Assembly: GCF_000143415.4 (NCBI RefSeq)
Contig: NW_003314351.1
Location: 537,942 to 601,941 of the forward strand
Length of the DNA: 64,000 bases
Origin: Selaginella moellendorffii
Lineage: Eukaryota > Streptophyta > Lycopodiopsida > Selaginellales > Selaginellaceae
Direction: 5' to 3'
Shown here: positions 20,389-33,399 of the stretch, one piece after another
Layout of the letters: each line of letters opens with the position of its first letter
Numbering within the stretch: the stretch's first letter is position 1
Translations under genes and position numbers: made by a program
The notes under the pieces: model-generated
What the model saw: the letters and a program-made list of their open reading frames with translations, nothing else
Told to the model about the DNA's origin: nothing
The model's database searches: none

Positions 20389-21913
20389 GTCCGAGGGTGA
20401 AAGCCTAAAGCAATCACCTCCTAAACCCTAAGGGGTTTGGTGAGCTCCAAAACTATAGTGTGGGGAGGACTTCAATGGAGCCAGTTTAGCTAGGAAAGGG
20501 TAGTGTGACCAAGGAATGTTATACCCACACAGTGGGTGATGCTATAACCATTGAGGAGTCCATGGCTAGAGTGAACATAAAGACCTAAGATGGATTCTGA
20601 GGTCAAGTCTGAAATGGATCTAAGATAAACATGAGATGGAGTCTGAGGTCAAGTCTGAAACAGATTTGAGATAGACCTGAGATGGAGTCTGAGGTCAAGT
20701 CTAAAATGGACATGAGATAGACTTGAGATGGAGTCTGAGATCAAGTCTGAAATGGACCTAAGATGGAGTTTGAGGTCGAGGCCAAGATAAAGATCAAGAC
20801 AGAGACCGAGAACAAGACAGAGACCAAGACCAAGATCGAGACTGAGACTGAGTCTGAGTCCGAGTTTGAGTCTAAGTCTAAGTCTGAGTTTGAGTCCATG
20901 TCTGAGTCCGAGTCTAAGTCTGAGTTTGAGGATAAAAGCCCAAAGCGATCATCTCCCAGACCCTAGGGGGTTTGGTTCCAAAAGTATAGTAGAGGGAGGA
21001 CTCCAATGGAGCTAGTTTGGCCATGAGAGGCAAGTGTGACCAAGGAAGGCTATACCTATGTGGTAGGTGATAATATAACCACTAAAAAGTCCAAAGTTAG
21101 AGTGAACATGGATAGACAATTAGGGTAACTTAGTAAAATGTTCAAAAGCTGACTCTAGCTCCCTCAGGGAGATCAAATGGTCAATGCTCCCAATCCAAGT
21201 GTGGGTGGCACTACCTACTTGGATATTTGGTGTGGCTCATTGGAACCTCGCTCTAGCCTCATGGCTAGGCACCCAAAGGCGGAAGGTGGGGAGAGTACCC
21301 ATGAGGCTCACATAGGGCCACGGTGTTTCGAAATGTTGTCTCAAAGTCCCAAACTATGGAAAGGAAGAGGAGTAGTCCTATTGAGTAGTGACCAAGGATG
21401 TAGTCATGTGATAAAGAAGTCCCAAAGGTTAATAGAATGTAGTGGTTGAGCCTTTCCTAGTGGCAGTATTGGTGAAGACAACTGGGGACGAAGAGGGATT
21501 TGGTGGGGAATGAAAAAGGGATGTTGAAGCAGGCTATTCCCTGTATCTCTAGGGATTCTAAGAATGCTAAGGAGTGGTTTTGGGATAATCATTCATAAAT
21601 GAATGGCCTAGTCTTTGAGAGACAGGACTATGGTATTGGTGGTCTAGGACTACCAATGAGATAAGGGTAAATAGACATAGCCTTAGTGTAATGGGTTAAT
21701 ATATCAATAGTGCTTTTGGGGTGTCAATCATGTTATCGGAAATATGGAGTACTTAGACCAACTACAAAGGTTGAATAGCATAGATGCTATTCATAAAGTT
21801 AGCAAATCCGCAAGTCTAGAATAAGACTTATGGAGGTTTAGAGTTAAACATCTCCAAGTTGCCAAAGGTGTGGTTAAGTGACTAAAGTAGAATGAAAAAT
21901 TTAATCACTTACA
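20389..21913 (+). repeat. R1 solo LTR, right part, with internal partial duplication
   Basis: After the LINE the LTR resumes, but the segment after the array (GGTGAAAGCC...AGAGTGAACAT) appears twice, at 20396-20580 and 20935-21115. A second GAGTCC-type array (20590-20935) lies between the two copies. This partial tandem duplication is absent from the intact R1 element. The LTR then continues normally to its CTTACA end. Confidence 0.7.
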
Positions 21914-22116
21914 TTGTTATGCTTTTTTAGGAAGGTGACCCTTTTACCTTTATATTGTATCCTTATGCTTGGTGGAAGGTTGCGCTTTGCATTTTGTTTG
22001 ACTCAATAATAGTAGCAAGCTTTCACTGATCTTGACTTAATCTTGGTAGCCCTACACCTTGGCTGAGGATGGTGATGTTCAACTTAGTTGTTTGCTGTTA
22101 AGTGCTAGTATTAGTA
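21914..22116. other. Spacer, no gene seen
   Basis: AT-rich. The part 22045-22116 (CACCTTGGCTGAGGATGGTGATG...) resembles 26400-26465, so both may be relics of the same older repeat. Confidence 0.4.
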
Positions 22117-22939
22117 TGTGAGACACAAATCCCTAAACCCCAAAAGTGGAGTAGAAAGGGCGCCATATAGTAGTGGCTGAATTGGAAGTCCAACAAGTGT
22201 AACATATTTGGACCAAAATCTTTGACTTAGAAAGTCAAGAGTAGGAATGGAACCCTGAACAAAGTGCTCGAGAAATGAGCATGAAGCAATCAATGAATGA
22301 GTCTCTAAAAAGGGACACAAGAAAGATTGATATATGGCAAGTGTCGTGACATATGGAAGTGTCAGAAATGAGTCCAAGAAGGAGTCTGATATGAACCCAA
22401 GATGGAGTTCGATATGAACCCGAGATGGACTTGAGTTGGAGTCGAAGATGGAGTCCAATATGGACCCAAAATGGAGTCTAAGATGGACCCAAGATGAACT
22501 TGAGATGGAGTCCAAGATGGACTTGAGATGGAGTCTAAGATGGACCCAAGATGGAGTCTGAGGTTGAGTCCAAGATGGACCTGAGATGGAGTCCGAGACT
22601 GAGATCAAGACCAAGACCAAGACTGAGATAGGGACCAAGTCCGAGTCCAAGTCTAAGTCTGAGACTAAGACTAAATCCCAGTCCCAATCCCAGTCCATGG
22701 GTGAAAGCCCAAAGCAATCATCTCCCAGACCCTGAGGGGTTTGGTGAACTCCAAAAGTATAGTAGGGGGAGGACTTCAATGGAGTTAGTTTGGCCAGGAA
22801 AAGCCAGTGTGACCAAGGAAGGTTATACCCATATGGTGGGTGATGATATAACCACTGAAGAGTCCAATGTTAGAGTGAATATAGATAGACAAGTGGGATA
22901 ACTCGGTGAAGTGTTCAAAATCCGGCTCTAACTCCCCTG
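22117..22939 (+). repeat. Truncated R1 LTR
   Basis: It begins TGTGAGACACAAATCCC and contains a diverged GAGTCC-type array (22370-22690). Homology stops after the CCGGCTCTAACTCCCCTGG segment, so the 3' half of the LTR is missing. Confidence 0.75.
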
Positions 22940-23755
22940 GTGTTGTAGAAGATAGTGTTGTTAAACTTATATGGTTTTTCTATGTTGGCATGTTGATTCT
23001 ACCTTTGTTGATAACATTTAGTTGTATTTAGTTTATAGGGTTAAATTTCATTGAGCTTTGGATGTGATGATTCACTCCTTGATGATATATTATCTATAAC
23101 TAAGTTTTGCTGAAGGATTGGTCTCAAATATTAAATTAATCTTGGTTAGTTTGGTTGCTAAAGAGTATTGAGTGGTGGTTTGCTCTTGCTTTTGTTAGCT
23201 TTGTTACGGTGTTCATGGCATTGAATTAATGCCTTAATATTGACATTATTGAAGTTGAAATTGAATAAGATGAGATATCATTTTATTCCGCTCATCTCAA
23301 TAAAGATGGTATTGATAGTTGGCTGTACTTTTGCATAATTGGCATTTGTATAATTTGCTAGTTAACAACTATATTATGGTTCAAACAAGCTGAGTAACAA
23401 GTTGAGTTAATTGTGTTTTAGACAAGATTGTTAAGTAAGGGTCTTTAGTTTTTCCTTGAAAAGTGATTTAATCATATACTATACTAGCCTTGCAAAAAGA
23501 AGAGTTAATAATTGATATTAAAGTTGTTGGTTTGTTGTTGGATTGGAGTTGAGAATATATCAATTATTGAAATTTCTTTTTATATTTGTTATGAAATGAG
23601 TTATGTCTTGCTATAGATGGATTTATAGAGGATCAGTTGATAATCACTTATTCAACATAGCTTTGTTGTGCTGAATAACTTTTAGATTAATACAAACATA
23701 TTTTCATTAGCTTTTACATTATGAAATTTAGCTTCTAGAAGGATATTATGGGTAT
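22940..23755. other. AT-rich stretch, nothing recognised
   Basis: No open frame of note, no repeat structure and no similarity to other parts of the window that I can see. Confidence 0.5.
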
Positions 23756-23850
23756 ATGACATGTGGTACATGGAGACTTTAGGTTCCACTTCATAGTTAT
23801 CCTATGGTAAATCATCATAGGATAAAGGGTAAAAACCTCATACACTAGAA
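23756..23850 (+). repeat. Family X LTR fragment
   Basis: GACATGTGGTACATGG...TTTAGGTTCCACTTCAT...CATAGGATAAAGGGT matches 11592-11670 and the ends of family X LTRs. Confidence 0.55.
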
Positions 23851-23862
23851 CTTGAGTCCTTT

Positions 23863-24377
23863 CTTAGGATGCCCGCAGACATGGGGAATAACCTTCCCCA
23901 ATATCCTTTTTTCGGTCCTCACCAAATCCCTTTCTGTCCATGGCTGTGTTCACCAACACTGCCATTGGATCAAGCCCCATAGGCCCAACCACCAAGTCTC
24001 ACTGTCATTTGGGACTTCCTCCCCGTGTGACTATATCCTTGGTTGCCACACCAGAGGATTACTCCTCTTCCTTTCCACAATCCAAAACCTTGGGATAACA
24101 TTTCGAAACAACGTGGGCCTACACGAGCCTCATGGGTACTCTCCCCACCTTCTGCCTTTGGGTGCTCTAGCCATGGGCTTAAAGCGAGGTTCTATTAAGC
24201 CACACTAGGTATCCAAGTAAGTAGTGCTACCCACGCTTGGATTGGGAGCATCGACCATTCGATCTCTTGGGAGAACTAGTGCCAAGTCTTGAACAATTCA
24301 CCAAGATACCCCGCTTGTCGGTCCGTATTCACTCTAGCCTTGAACTTCCTAGTGGTCATTCCATCACCCAACAGTTG
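23863..24377 (-). repeat. R1 LTR internal fragment, inverted
   Basis: In reverse complement it matches about 4840-5345 of the reference 5' LTR, from AGGATGCCCGCAGACATGG to the CACCCAAC segment. Both ends are truncated, and it abuts the next LTR. Confidence 0.7.
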
Positions 24378-26259
24378 TGTAATCGACTAATTTTTTTATT
24401 CTACTTTACTCACTTAACCACATCTACGACCACTTGGAGGAGTCTCATTCATAACCTCCATAAGTTCGATTCAGGACTGGGGCTTGCCAACCCAGAGAAT
24501 GGCATCCATGCCACTCAACCTTTGCACTTGGTCCAAGTGCTCCATGTGTTCGATCCCCTGATCGACACCCCAAGGTACCACTGATATATCAGCCTATTAT
24601 GCTAAGGCCATGCCCATTCATCTTGGTCACACCGGTGGTCCAATACCACCTACATTGCAATCTTGTTTCTCAAAGACTGGGCCATCCATCCATGAGTGAT
24701 TAGCCCAGATCCACTCCTTAGCATCCTTAGGATGCCTGCAGACATGGGGAATAGCCTTCCCCAATATCTCTTTTCCGGTCCCCACCCAGTCCTTTTCTGT
24801 CCATGGCCGTGTTTGCCAACACTACCACTGGATCAAGGCCCACAAGCCCGTCCACTAAATCCCACTGTCCTCTGGAACTTCCTCATCATGTGGCTGTATC
24901 CTTGGTCACCACACCAGAGGACTACTCCTCTTCCTTTCCACAATCTGGGACTTTAGGACAACATTTTGGAACACCGTGGCCTTACATGGGCTGCATGGGT
25001 ACTCTCCCTACCTTCTGCCTTTGGGTGCTCTAGCCATGGGCTTAGAGCGAGGTTTCGTTGAGCCACACCAGGTATTCAAGTAGATAGTGCCACCCACACT
25101 TGGATTGGGAGCATTGACCATTCGATCTCCTGGGGGAATTAGAATCAGCTCTTGAACACTTCACCAAGCTACCCTACTTATCGGTCCATATTCACTCCAG
25201 TCTTGGACTTCCCAGTGATCAACTAATCACCCAGCACCTGGGTACAACCTTTCTGGGCCAAACTAGCCTTTCCTAGCCAAACTGGCTCCACTAGGCTCTA
25301 ACCCCCACACTCTCCCTACTATACTTTTGGAACCCTGTAGCCCAGCCCCCACCCTTGGGGGACAATTGCTTTGGGCTTTCACCTAACAGCCTATAGTAGT
25401 ATTCGGACTCAGACTTAGTCTTGGTCTCAAACTTGGACTCGGTCTCGGTCTCGGTCTCGGTCTTGGTCCAGGTTCTATCTCGGACTCCATCTCGAGTCCA
25501 TCTCAAACTTCATCTCCGACTCCATCTTGGGTCCATCTCGAACTCCATCTCGTGTCCATCTATCTGGGGTCATCTGGGGTCCATCTCGGACTCCATCTCG
25601 GGTCCATTTTGGGTCTATCTCGGACTCCATCTCGGGTCCATTTCAAGTCCATCTCGGACTCCATCTCAGGTCCATCTCGAACTCCAACTCAGACTCCATC
25701 TGGGGTCCATCTCGGGTCCATCTCAGACTCCATCTCGAGTCCATTTCAGGTCCATCTCGGACTCCATCTCGAGTCCATCTCGAACTCCAACTCGGACTCC
25801 ATCTGGGGTCCATCTCAGATCCATCTCAGACTCCATCTTGGACTCCATCTCGGGTCTATTTCGGGTTCATCTTGGACTCCATCTCGGGTCCATCTCAAAC
25901 TCCAAGTCGGGTCCATCTTAAACTCCATCTCGGGTGTATCTCGGACTCCATCTCGGACTCCATCTCAGACTCCATCTCGGGTCCATCTTAGACTCCATCT
26001 CAGGTCCATCTTGGACTCATTCTCAGACACTTCCACGTGTCATATGTTGGTCCTCTTGTGTCCCTTTTCTAGAGACTCACTTATTACTCACTTCGTGCTT
26101 GTTCTTTGAGCACTTTGTTAGGAGTTCCACTCCCGCTCTTGACTTTTCAAGTTGAAGATTTTAGTCCAAACGTGTTACGCTCGTTTGGCTTTTGCTTCGG
26201 CCACTACCACGTGGCACCCTTTCTGCTCCAGTTTAGGGCTTAGGGATTTGTGTCTCACA
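24378..26259 (-). repeat. R1 LTR, nearly full length, inverted (solo)
   Basis: It begins TGTAATCGACTAATT (complement of the LTR 3' end) and ends TGTCTCACA (complement of the 5' end), 1882 bp. No R1 interior adjoins it. The flanks AGTTG and ATCAA do not match, so a target duplication is not supported. The inverted array of GGACTCCATCTC-type units occupies 25400-26030. Confidence 0.75.
25400..26030. repeat. GGACTCCATCTC tandem array
   Basis: Inverted version of the R1 array, with 12-bp units of CTCGGACTCCAT / CTCGGGTCCAT type. It produces long spurious frames on the plus strand. Confidence 0.9.
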
Positions 26260-28078
26260 ATCAAGTGGTTAAGAGTCTCTACTTCAATGCATGTAGATTA
26301 TAATGGTCTTATGAGTGGTATGCCATGGAATGCATAGCACTACACCATTTTATTTAGGTTAGTTATGGAAAGGCTTGGGTTACAATGTTTGATTTGGTCT
26401 TGATTGCTTTGTGCCTTGGTGGAGGATAGTGAAGTTTAGCTTAGTTATTTAATGTTGAGGTGTTAGCACCCTTATTGTAGCCTCTTCCAATAAAGGTTAT
26501 ATCCATATATGACTCCATAATCCTCATCTTACTTTTAGTTGGGTGTCAATATTTTATAACTAGCAATGAGTTCTTTAGTGATTCTTAGAGGTATTAGCTT
26601 GACATTGAGGGCTTTGCTGTATTATTATATTTGTAGTTATTTATTTCATACTAATCTATATTCCAATATATTATTAATTGGAGTGTTACCTTTCCATTAA
26701 ACAAATATGTGGCTCAATTATGTGATTTTGATGTTTGGGTATTATGAAGGCAGTGGTTGTTATTTTCTTGCAGCTAATGCTCACCAGAAATATAATGAAA
26801 AACTATTGTTGAAGACCAGGATAAAAATTCATGAAGCCAAGATTGTGCCACAATAGGTGGTGAACCTGGGGTACTAACTGGTTATTTCTTTAATATACAA
26901 GAAAGAGATATCATACCATTCATCTGACTGTATTTGATTAGTGTGTATATTTTGACCAAAACCAAGACCTAATCTAAATTTTAAGAATCCTAGAAGTAAA
27001 GGGCTGATTTCAGAAAGAATGATATGCTACTGCCTCTTGTAGAGCTGGAAATTGAAATGGAGGGTATTCTAGCAATTGCTAAATCAAGAAAATGCCCTAG
27101 CTCATCTCCATCCTCAGCCTAGGCCAAAAGGAAACATAGGAAGCAATCCACTGGCCATGGCTACCAAGGCCACAACTGCACAGCCAAGACATATATGGAT
27201 ATGATTATGTAAATAGTTGGCACATAGAGGGCAAGGTTATTATAAAAGACTTTGTGGCTTTCTGGTGACTGGTGTTTGGCTCTGACCATTCTTGGGTTTT
27301 GCTAACATTCCAAGAGTTGTGGCAAAAAGAAACTTTACATGCTAAAAAATATGAGATGTAATGTCTCATGAATTCATATTTACTAGCAAGGAATCCAGCT
27401 GTGCTGGACCAAATAAAATACATATGTAATGGATGTTTTGTTGGGATAGGATCTTGTATATCTATATAAATGTTCATTTACATAGATTAAAGCAAGAACA
27501 GAAATTATATATAGATAAATATATATGTAGACCAAGTAATGGAGCCAAATGATTATATGTCTAGAGGTTGGTTGAATTTTTTATATTCCTCTCATGGAGA
27601 CCAAATATCTAATGCAGTTTTTGGCCCCATGAAAAATATAGACATATACCTTCTTCTAACTTCCCATCAATGTGTGATAATCTTAAGAGTGATGATAAAC
27701 TTTCACTGGAACTCTCTCATTTGTCAAGAATTTACTCTTCTCTAAATAAAAAAATTTTATACTATAATTGTTTATCAACATATCAACCATGTTAGAAGTT
27801 CAGTAATTCTTACAATCTATACTCAATTTCTATCAATTGTTATATGAGAATCAAAAGTGTCCTTTTGTCATCTAAGAGCTACCAGCCCCTTTACCTTGCC
27901 ATATCATCACAAGTCCCAACTAGAAGTTGGATCATAAACAACAATATAGTAATATTGGTCTCATTGTCTTATTTTGCAAAAACTAGCCCCTTGATATGAA
28001 TAGCCTACCAAAGTGAGGATGACTCTTTCTTGACTAGTGGTTCTTTTCTTTTAAACTCAGTAGAGGAAGTTTTTATTA
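26260..28078. other. AT-rich region without recognised gene
   Basis: Low-GC sequence with only short open frames. 26400-26465 resembles 22045-22116. It is the left flank of the gypsy element. No RNA gene or mobile-element end was identified. Confidence 0.45.
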
Positions 28079-28306
28079 TGATCTGGCACAAAAAGACAGA
28101 GATCTAGCCACCTTAGACTATGCTACGCCACCTCTTGAAGTTCCTCACCATCCAACCACCCCCAAGCTACCTCAAAAGCTCCACTACACCACCGCTACAC
28201 TATGAGCCTTAGGGTAGGTTAAGTCCTTTACCCTAACATGCCTTAATATACCCTTGAGCCTCCCTTTGATTGACATTGATCATGTGGTCAAAGTTGATGC
28301 CTAACA
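28079..28306 (-). repeat. 3' LTR of gypsy element
   Basis: Plus-strand ends TGATCTGGCAC...CCTAACA. About nine tenths identical by eye to 48293-48520. The inner flank ATTTTTCCCCTC is the complement of a purine tract GAGGGGAAAAAT, which marks this as the 3' LTR of a minus-strand element. Confidence 0.85.
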
Positions 28307-28654
28307 ATTTTTCCCCTCAACAAAGTCCTTGTCCCAAGGACGAGTTATACTGGTGATCACCCTTTCTAGGGAACCTTGCTCAAGCTCCTGGTCCATCTTC
28401 CACAGCCGTATACATCAAGGAGGCATTGGGCCCGTCACTTCGAGATAGTACACCTTTCAATTAGCTAATATAAAATATCGGATGAATTTTCACCCCAGCC
28501 GGCAATTGCACCCGATAAGCCGCTTTACAAATACATTTTTACACCAGCATATTAATGGGAAATTTTATCACTCTTCCCTATCCGTAAAGGCACCAAGGTG
28601 TTCTGCCGCTCACTTGACAGAAAGATCACTTGCACGACAATGAGATCTCCCACC
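28307..28654 (-). pseudogene. Gypsy pol distal fragment
   Basis: Purine tract followed (minus strand) by a diverged 3' pol segment. A GDLIVVQVIFLSSERQ fragment next to the R1 insertion looks like the end of integrase. It continues on the other side of the R1 element at 33394. Confidence 0.5.
28650..28654. repeat. Target site duplication CCACC of inverted R1 element
   Basis: CCACC precedes the element and is repeated at 33389-33393. Confidence 0.85.
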
Positions 28655-31600
28655 TGTAAGCGACTAATTTTTCCATTCTACTTCAGTCACTTAACCGAAC
28701 CTCTGTCCACTTGGAGGAGTCTCATTCACAACCTCCATAAGTCCCAGTTAGGACTTAGGGCTTGCTAGCCCTGAGAATGGCATCCATGCCACTCCACCTT
28801 TGCACTTGGTCCAAGTGCTCCACATGTCCAATCCCATGACCAGCACCCCAAGGTACCACCAACATATCAGCCCGTTACGCTAAGGCCATGCCCATTCACC
28901 CTGGGTCACACCGGTGGTTTAACGCCACCAGCATTATAGTCCCGTCCCTCAAAGACTGGGCCATCTGTCCGTGAGTGATCATCCCAGATCTACTCCTTAG
29001 CATCCTTAGGATGCCCGCAGACATGGGGAATAGCCTTCCCCGACAACTCTTTTCCAGTCCCCACCAAGTCCCTTTTTGTCCATGGCCGTGTTTGCCAACA
29101 CTGCCACTAGATCAAGGCTCGTAGGCCTGACCTCTAAGTCCCACTATCCTCTTCCCTTTCACCGTTTGGGACTTTGGGACCACATTTCGGAACACTGTGG
29201 CATTACACAAGCCTCATGGGTACTCTCCCCACCTTTTGCCTTTAGGTGCTCTAGCCATGAGCTTAGAACGAGGTTCTGTTGAGCCACGTCAGGTATCCAA
29301 GTAGGTAGTGCCACCCACACTTGGACTGGGAGCATCGGCCAGTCGATCTCCCGGGGGAACTAGAGCCGGCTTTTGAACACTTCACCAAACTACCCCACTT
29401 GTTGGTCCGTGTTCACTCTAGTCATGGATTTCCTAGTGGGCAGCTCATCACCCAACACTAGGTACAGCCTTCTTGGGCCAAACTGGCCTTTCCTGGCCAA
29501 ACTGGCTCCACTGCAGTCCTCCCCCTCACTATACTTTTGGAGCTCACCAAACCCCCTAGGGTCTGGGAGACGAATGCTTTGGGCTTTAACCCTCTCAGAC
29601 TCGAACTCGGACTTGGACTCGGACTCAGACTCGGACTCGGGCTCAGGCTCTGTCTCGGCCTCGGACTCGGTCTCTGTCACGGCCTCGGACTCGGTCTTGG
29701 CCTCGGCCTCGGCCTCGGTCTTGGTCTCGGTCTCGGTCCCGATCTCGGTCTCGGTCTCGGTCCCGGTCTCGACTTTGGACTCATCCTCGGGTCCATCTCG
29801 GACTCCATCTCGTCTTGACCAAGCCACACCATCTTAAACAGTTCAAATCAACATTTTGAACCAGGAACTTCATTCCTTAGCCAACCAAGGACCTTGTCCT
29901 TATTTGGCCATAAGATCACCTAGTGATCTCACCTTGGCACCTTAACAGAGTTGCCAAGAGGTACTTGGTCTTCTAGACCTTCAAGATGTTGACCATAACC
30001 CCGGGGGCATCCCCCACACTTAGCGGTGCACGCAAGCCAGCCCTTACGGCCAAGGGTTCATAGCAACTGAGATTAGGTGTCCCAATCTCACTCACCATGT
30101 CCCAAGTGCCACTTGCACCAAAGCGTTCAAGTTAGATATGACAAGCTTTCACACTAAGCAATCTAACCGTGCATCATGACTCCGAGGCATCCCTCGCTTG
30201 GTAGTATGCCCAAACCAGTCTCCCTATTGAGAGTCCATGATCACCGAAATATGAGTGTCCTCATATTCCAAACCATCACCACTCTCTAGTGATTTGGGAC
30301 TCAAACCCAAGCACTAGAGGGTCGGGACTTGAACCCTACCTCCGTATATGCATCTACGGACGGCATCACACAAGATTCCTAGCATGACTCCCCACGCCAG
30401 TGCACCAACTTGTATTTAAAGCGCACTACAGATCACATTTTAGAAACCTAGTTCCTTCGCACTGCCAAATCCTCTCACTTGACAAGCCTGTGATCATGCA
30501 TGGACTCCTCCATACTCGGCCCCATGGGCCACCCCTTTGAAGCTGGCTCCTTCAACTAGGGTATTCGTTCCCCTCATGACTTGCCAATCTCACTTAGCAA
30601 GTCATCCGGCCACCATAACATGGTTCATGCATAAGCGTGAAAGTCCTTAACCATCGACTTTCGTTCAAAGCCCTCTCTTTGAACACTCGGGAACTACTTC
30701 CCTAACCTTGATAGCTTCGCCTCTCGGCAAACTTCAAGACCACGCTTCTGCTGCGCCACTTTGATTTCACGCACTCTATAAACCATTTACACTTGGACGT
30801 CTAGGTACTTATCTACCTAGGAGGAACGTTTAAGGAACTATATTCCTTAGCTTGCTAAGGTCTCTCCTTTCACAAGCTTTCCAATTGCCATATAGTCTAA
30901 TATGGACAATCCCATGTTTTAGACTCTCCATGGCATCCTAGTCGTTAGTAACAACATGCTTGAGCACCCACTTGATTCTCCACTCCCAACTTGCATAACC
31001 ACCCTTGGTCATGTCTGTCAATTCCTATGGTTCGGTTCTATCCCTTTACTACTTGCCTTTTGGCCTCGTACATTTTCTTTGGTCATTCTCCTCCAAACTA
31101 GGAAGATAGCTTCGCGCTTTCTACCATGCCTTGACAAGTATTCATAGGGATGAACCTATCCGACAGCCTAGGGAGTGGTTCCTCAATTTGGGTATACTCA
31201 CCTTGTAATCCCACACACTGGGATTACCATTGCTACTTATGGGCATTTATATGCCCATCACTAGCCTTGCCAAAATCCCTCTTTGGCTTTGTCCAATTTG
31301 GGTAGACGGACTTCTCCCGTCTCCACAACCTTAGACATTTAGATAACTCCTTCTATCTTTCATTAGCTAGGGACTTTTGTCCCTTGGGAATTATCCATTG
31401 CCCTTATGACACCAAACACCACCTTCTGGTGTTCTAGAGTGCTTGGGTGTCCCAATGATGGCCTCTTTGGCAATGAGCATTCCCTTTATGACATTGACCT
31501 ACTATTTTGTAGCATAAGCAATTTATCCCTCATAAGGGTACATCTAACTTCTTTATCCCAATAAGAAGTCTTAAGTAGTTGCCTTTTACCAATTTAACGA

Positions 31601-33388
31601 ATTATTTTGCACCTTTTGCTTAGTTGCCTCATAATTGTCAAGTCCTACAACTCATTACTGGTGCTTCCACACCTCCATCATTATCTGGGTCACCACACTC
31701 TAACCACATGCCTTCTAGTTTAGGCTATGCCATTCCCATTTCCATTGGGATTCCTTTGGACGGGGTTCTCATAAACTCACCAACTTGACCTCAAGGCAGC
31801 ACGCCTTGGCACATTCGATGTCTCCACACCATTGGCTCCATGAGCCTACTTTTATGACACTTTTTACTTGTGTCTAGGTCTTTTTGCCAAGACCAATATG
31901 GTTGTCTCTTATGCCAATTATCCATTAGCACTACACTATAAAGTTCACGCACAACTTTGTGTCAAAGTTGTTTTCTTCTGGGAAACTCTTTAACAAGACT
32001 TTATCATGGCACCTTCTGCCATCAATGAGATACACATTGTTCTCATGCTTGGATCTCAAGATCCTCCCCATCCTTCGTGGGGCACCACACACCTCAGTCC
32101 AAATGCTTCCATCAATTCCTTAGAATTATTTCTTGACTATATTAAAGTCATCAGACTTTTTGGACTTTGCTAATCCAACGACCCATGAGGTCCTCCTTTT
32201 GAGGTGCTAGCTGACTGAAATATAACTCCTTGTATTCATGTCCTACTCACAAGGACCATCTTTGCAAGTGTTACTCCGACACTTGATTTGTTCTCTAGAG
32301 GCAACCTTTTGCCCCTTATGACCACTTGTCCATGTGATGAGAATACCAACTCATCCTCTAAGTACACCCCCAACTCCTTGGGTTGTTCCAACATTTATTA
32401 AACGTAGCCCTGGCTACCATTTCAAGGACTTCTGTCCTCTTCTGTATTTGACCTCCCACGGTCATCAATTCCGGTCTCAAATTCATGAGCACCAGCCTCA
32501 ATTATATGAGGGTAATCTTGTGACTCCATTATCGTCTTGGAGTTTGCTTCTTTCCCGTGATCCCAACTATAGTTGTTTGCCACAACTAGATTAGCCCGTT
32601 TGCTGCATCAAATGCTCATCTGGATCATATCATCAACTTTCTGAGGAAACCTTTATACTGTTCCCAAGATCCCAAAGTCGTTCCCTTACTGGCCTTTTCC
32701 ATCCACCACATTGCGCACAAGTTCACGCATGAACTTGAGTGGAGAGCCATGTCCTCTCGACATGCTACTCCTCGAGGATAGGTCCATACCTAGGACTTTC
32801 CAATTCCAATACAAGTTGTGATATACTTGGCCACCAATAAGAGTTAGACTAAGGAACAACTCCGATACCAAGTTGTAAGCAACTAATTTTTCCATTTTAC
32901 TTTAGTCACTTAACCACACCTTCGACCACTTGGAGGAGTCTCATTCACAACCTCCATAAGTCCCAGTTACGACTCGGGGCTTGCTAGCCCCGAGAATGGC
33001 ATCCATGCCACTCCACCTTTGCACTTGGTCCAAGTGCTCCACGTGTCCGATCCCATGACCGGCACCCCAAGGTACCACCAACATATCGGCCCGTTACGCT
33101 AAGGCCATGCCCATTCACCTTGGTCACACCAGTGGTGTAATGCCACTTGCATCATAATCCCGTCCCTCAAAGACTGGGCCATCCGTCTGTGAGTGATCAT
33201 GCCCTACCTATTGCTCGCTTCGTGCTCGTTCCTCGAGCACTTTGTTGGGAGTTCCACTCCCACTCTCGACCTTTTCAAGTCGGAGCTTTTAGTCCAAACG
33301 TGTTACGCTCGTTTGGCTTTCGCTTTGGCCACTACCACATGGCACCCTTTCGGCTCCATTTTGGGGCCTAGGGATTTTGTGTCTCACA
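28655..33388 (-). mobile_element. R1 element, inverted, with internal deletions, inside gypsy element
   Basis: It has a perfect 5-bp duplication (CCACC). The left LTR (28655-29810, 3' LTR of the minus-strand element) is cut in its tandem array and joined directly to the interior, so about 1 kb of interior plus the LTR head are missing. The interior (29811-32860) matches 5710-8755 of the intact element in reverse. The right LTR (32874-33388) lacks its whole central part, including the tandem array. No coding capacity. Divergence from the intact copy is higher, so this insertion is older. Confidence 0.85.
32860..32873 (-). other. Primer-binding site of inverted R1 element
   Basis: CTCCGATACCAAGT abuts the LTR start at 32874; in reverse it reads TTGGTATCGGAG, the same PBS as at 5698. 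Confidence 0.8.
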
Positions 33389-33399
33389 CCACCTTACAT

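Larger units (their letters stand above)
11812..21913 (+). mobile_element. R1 solo LTR split by a LINE
   Basis: The LTR starts TGTGAGACATGAATCCC at 11812 and ends AATCACTTACA at 21913, with the LINE (12547-20371) inserted in its tandem array. CTGTT precedes it and TTGTT follows, a 4-of-5 match that may be the old target duplication. No internal region or partner LTR adjoins it, so it is most simply a solo LTR. It is more diverged from the R1 consensus than the LTRs of the intact element. Confidence 0.75.
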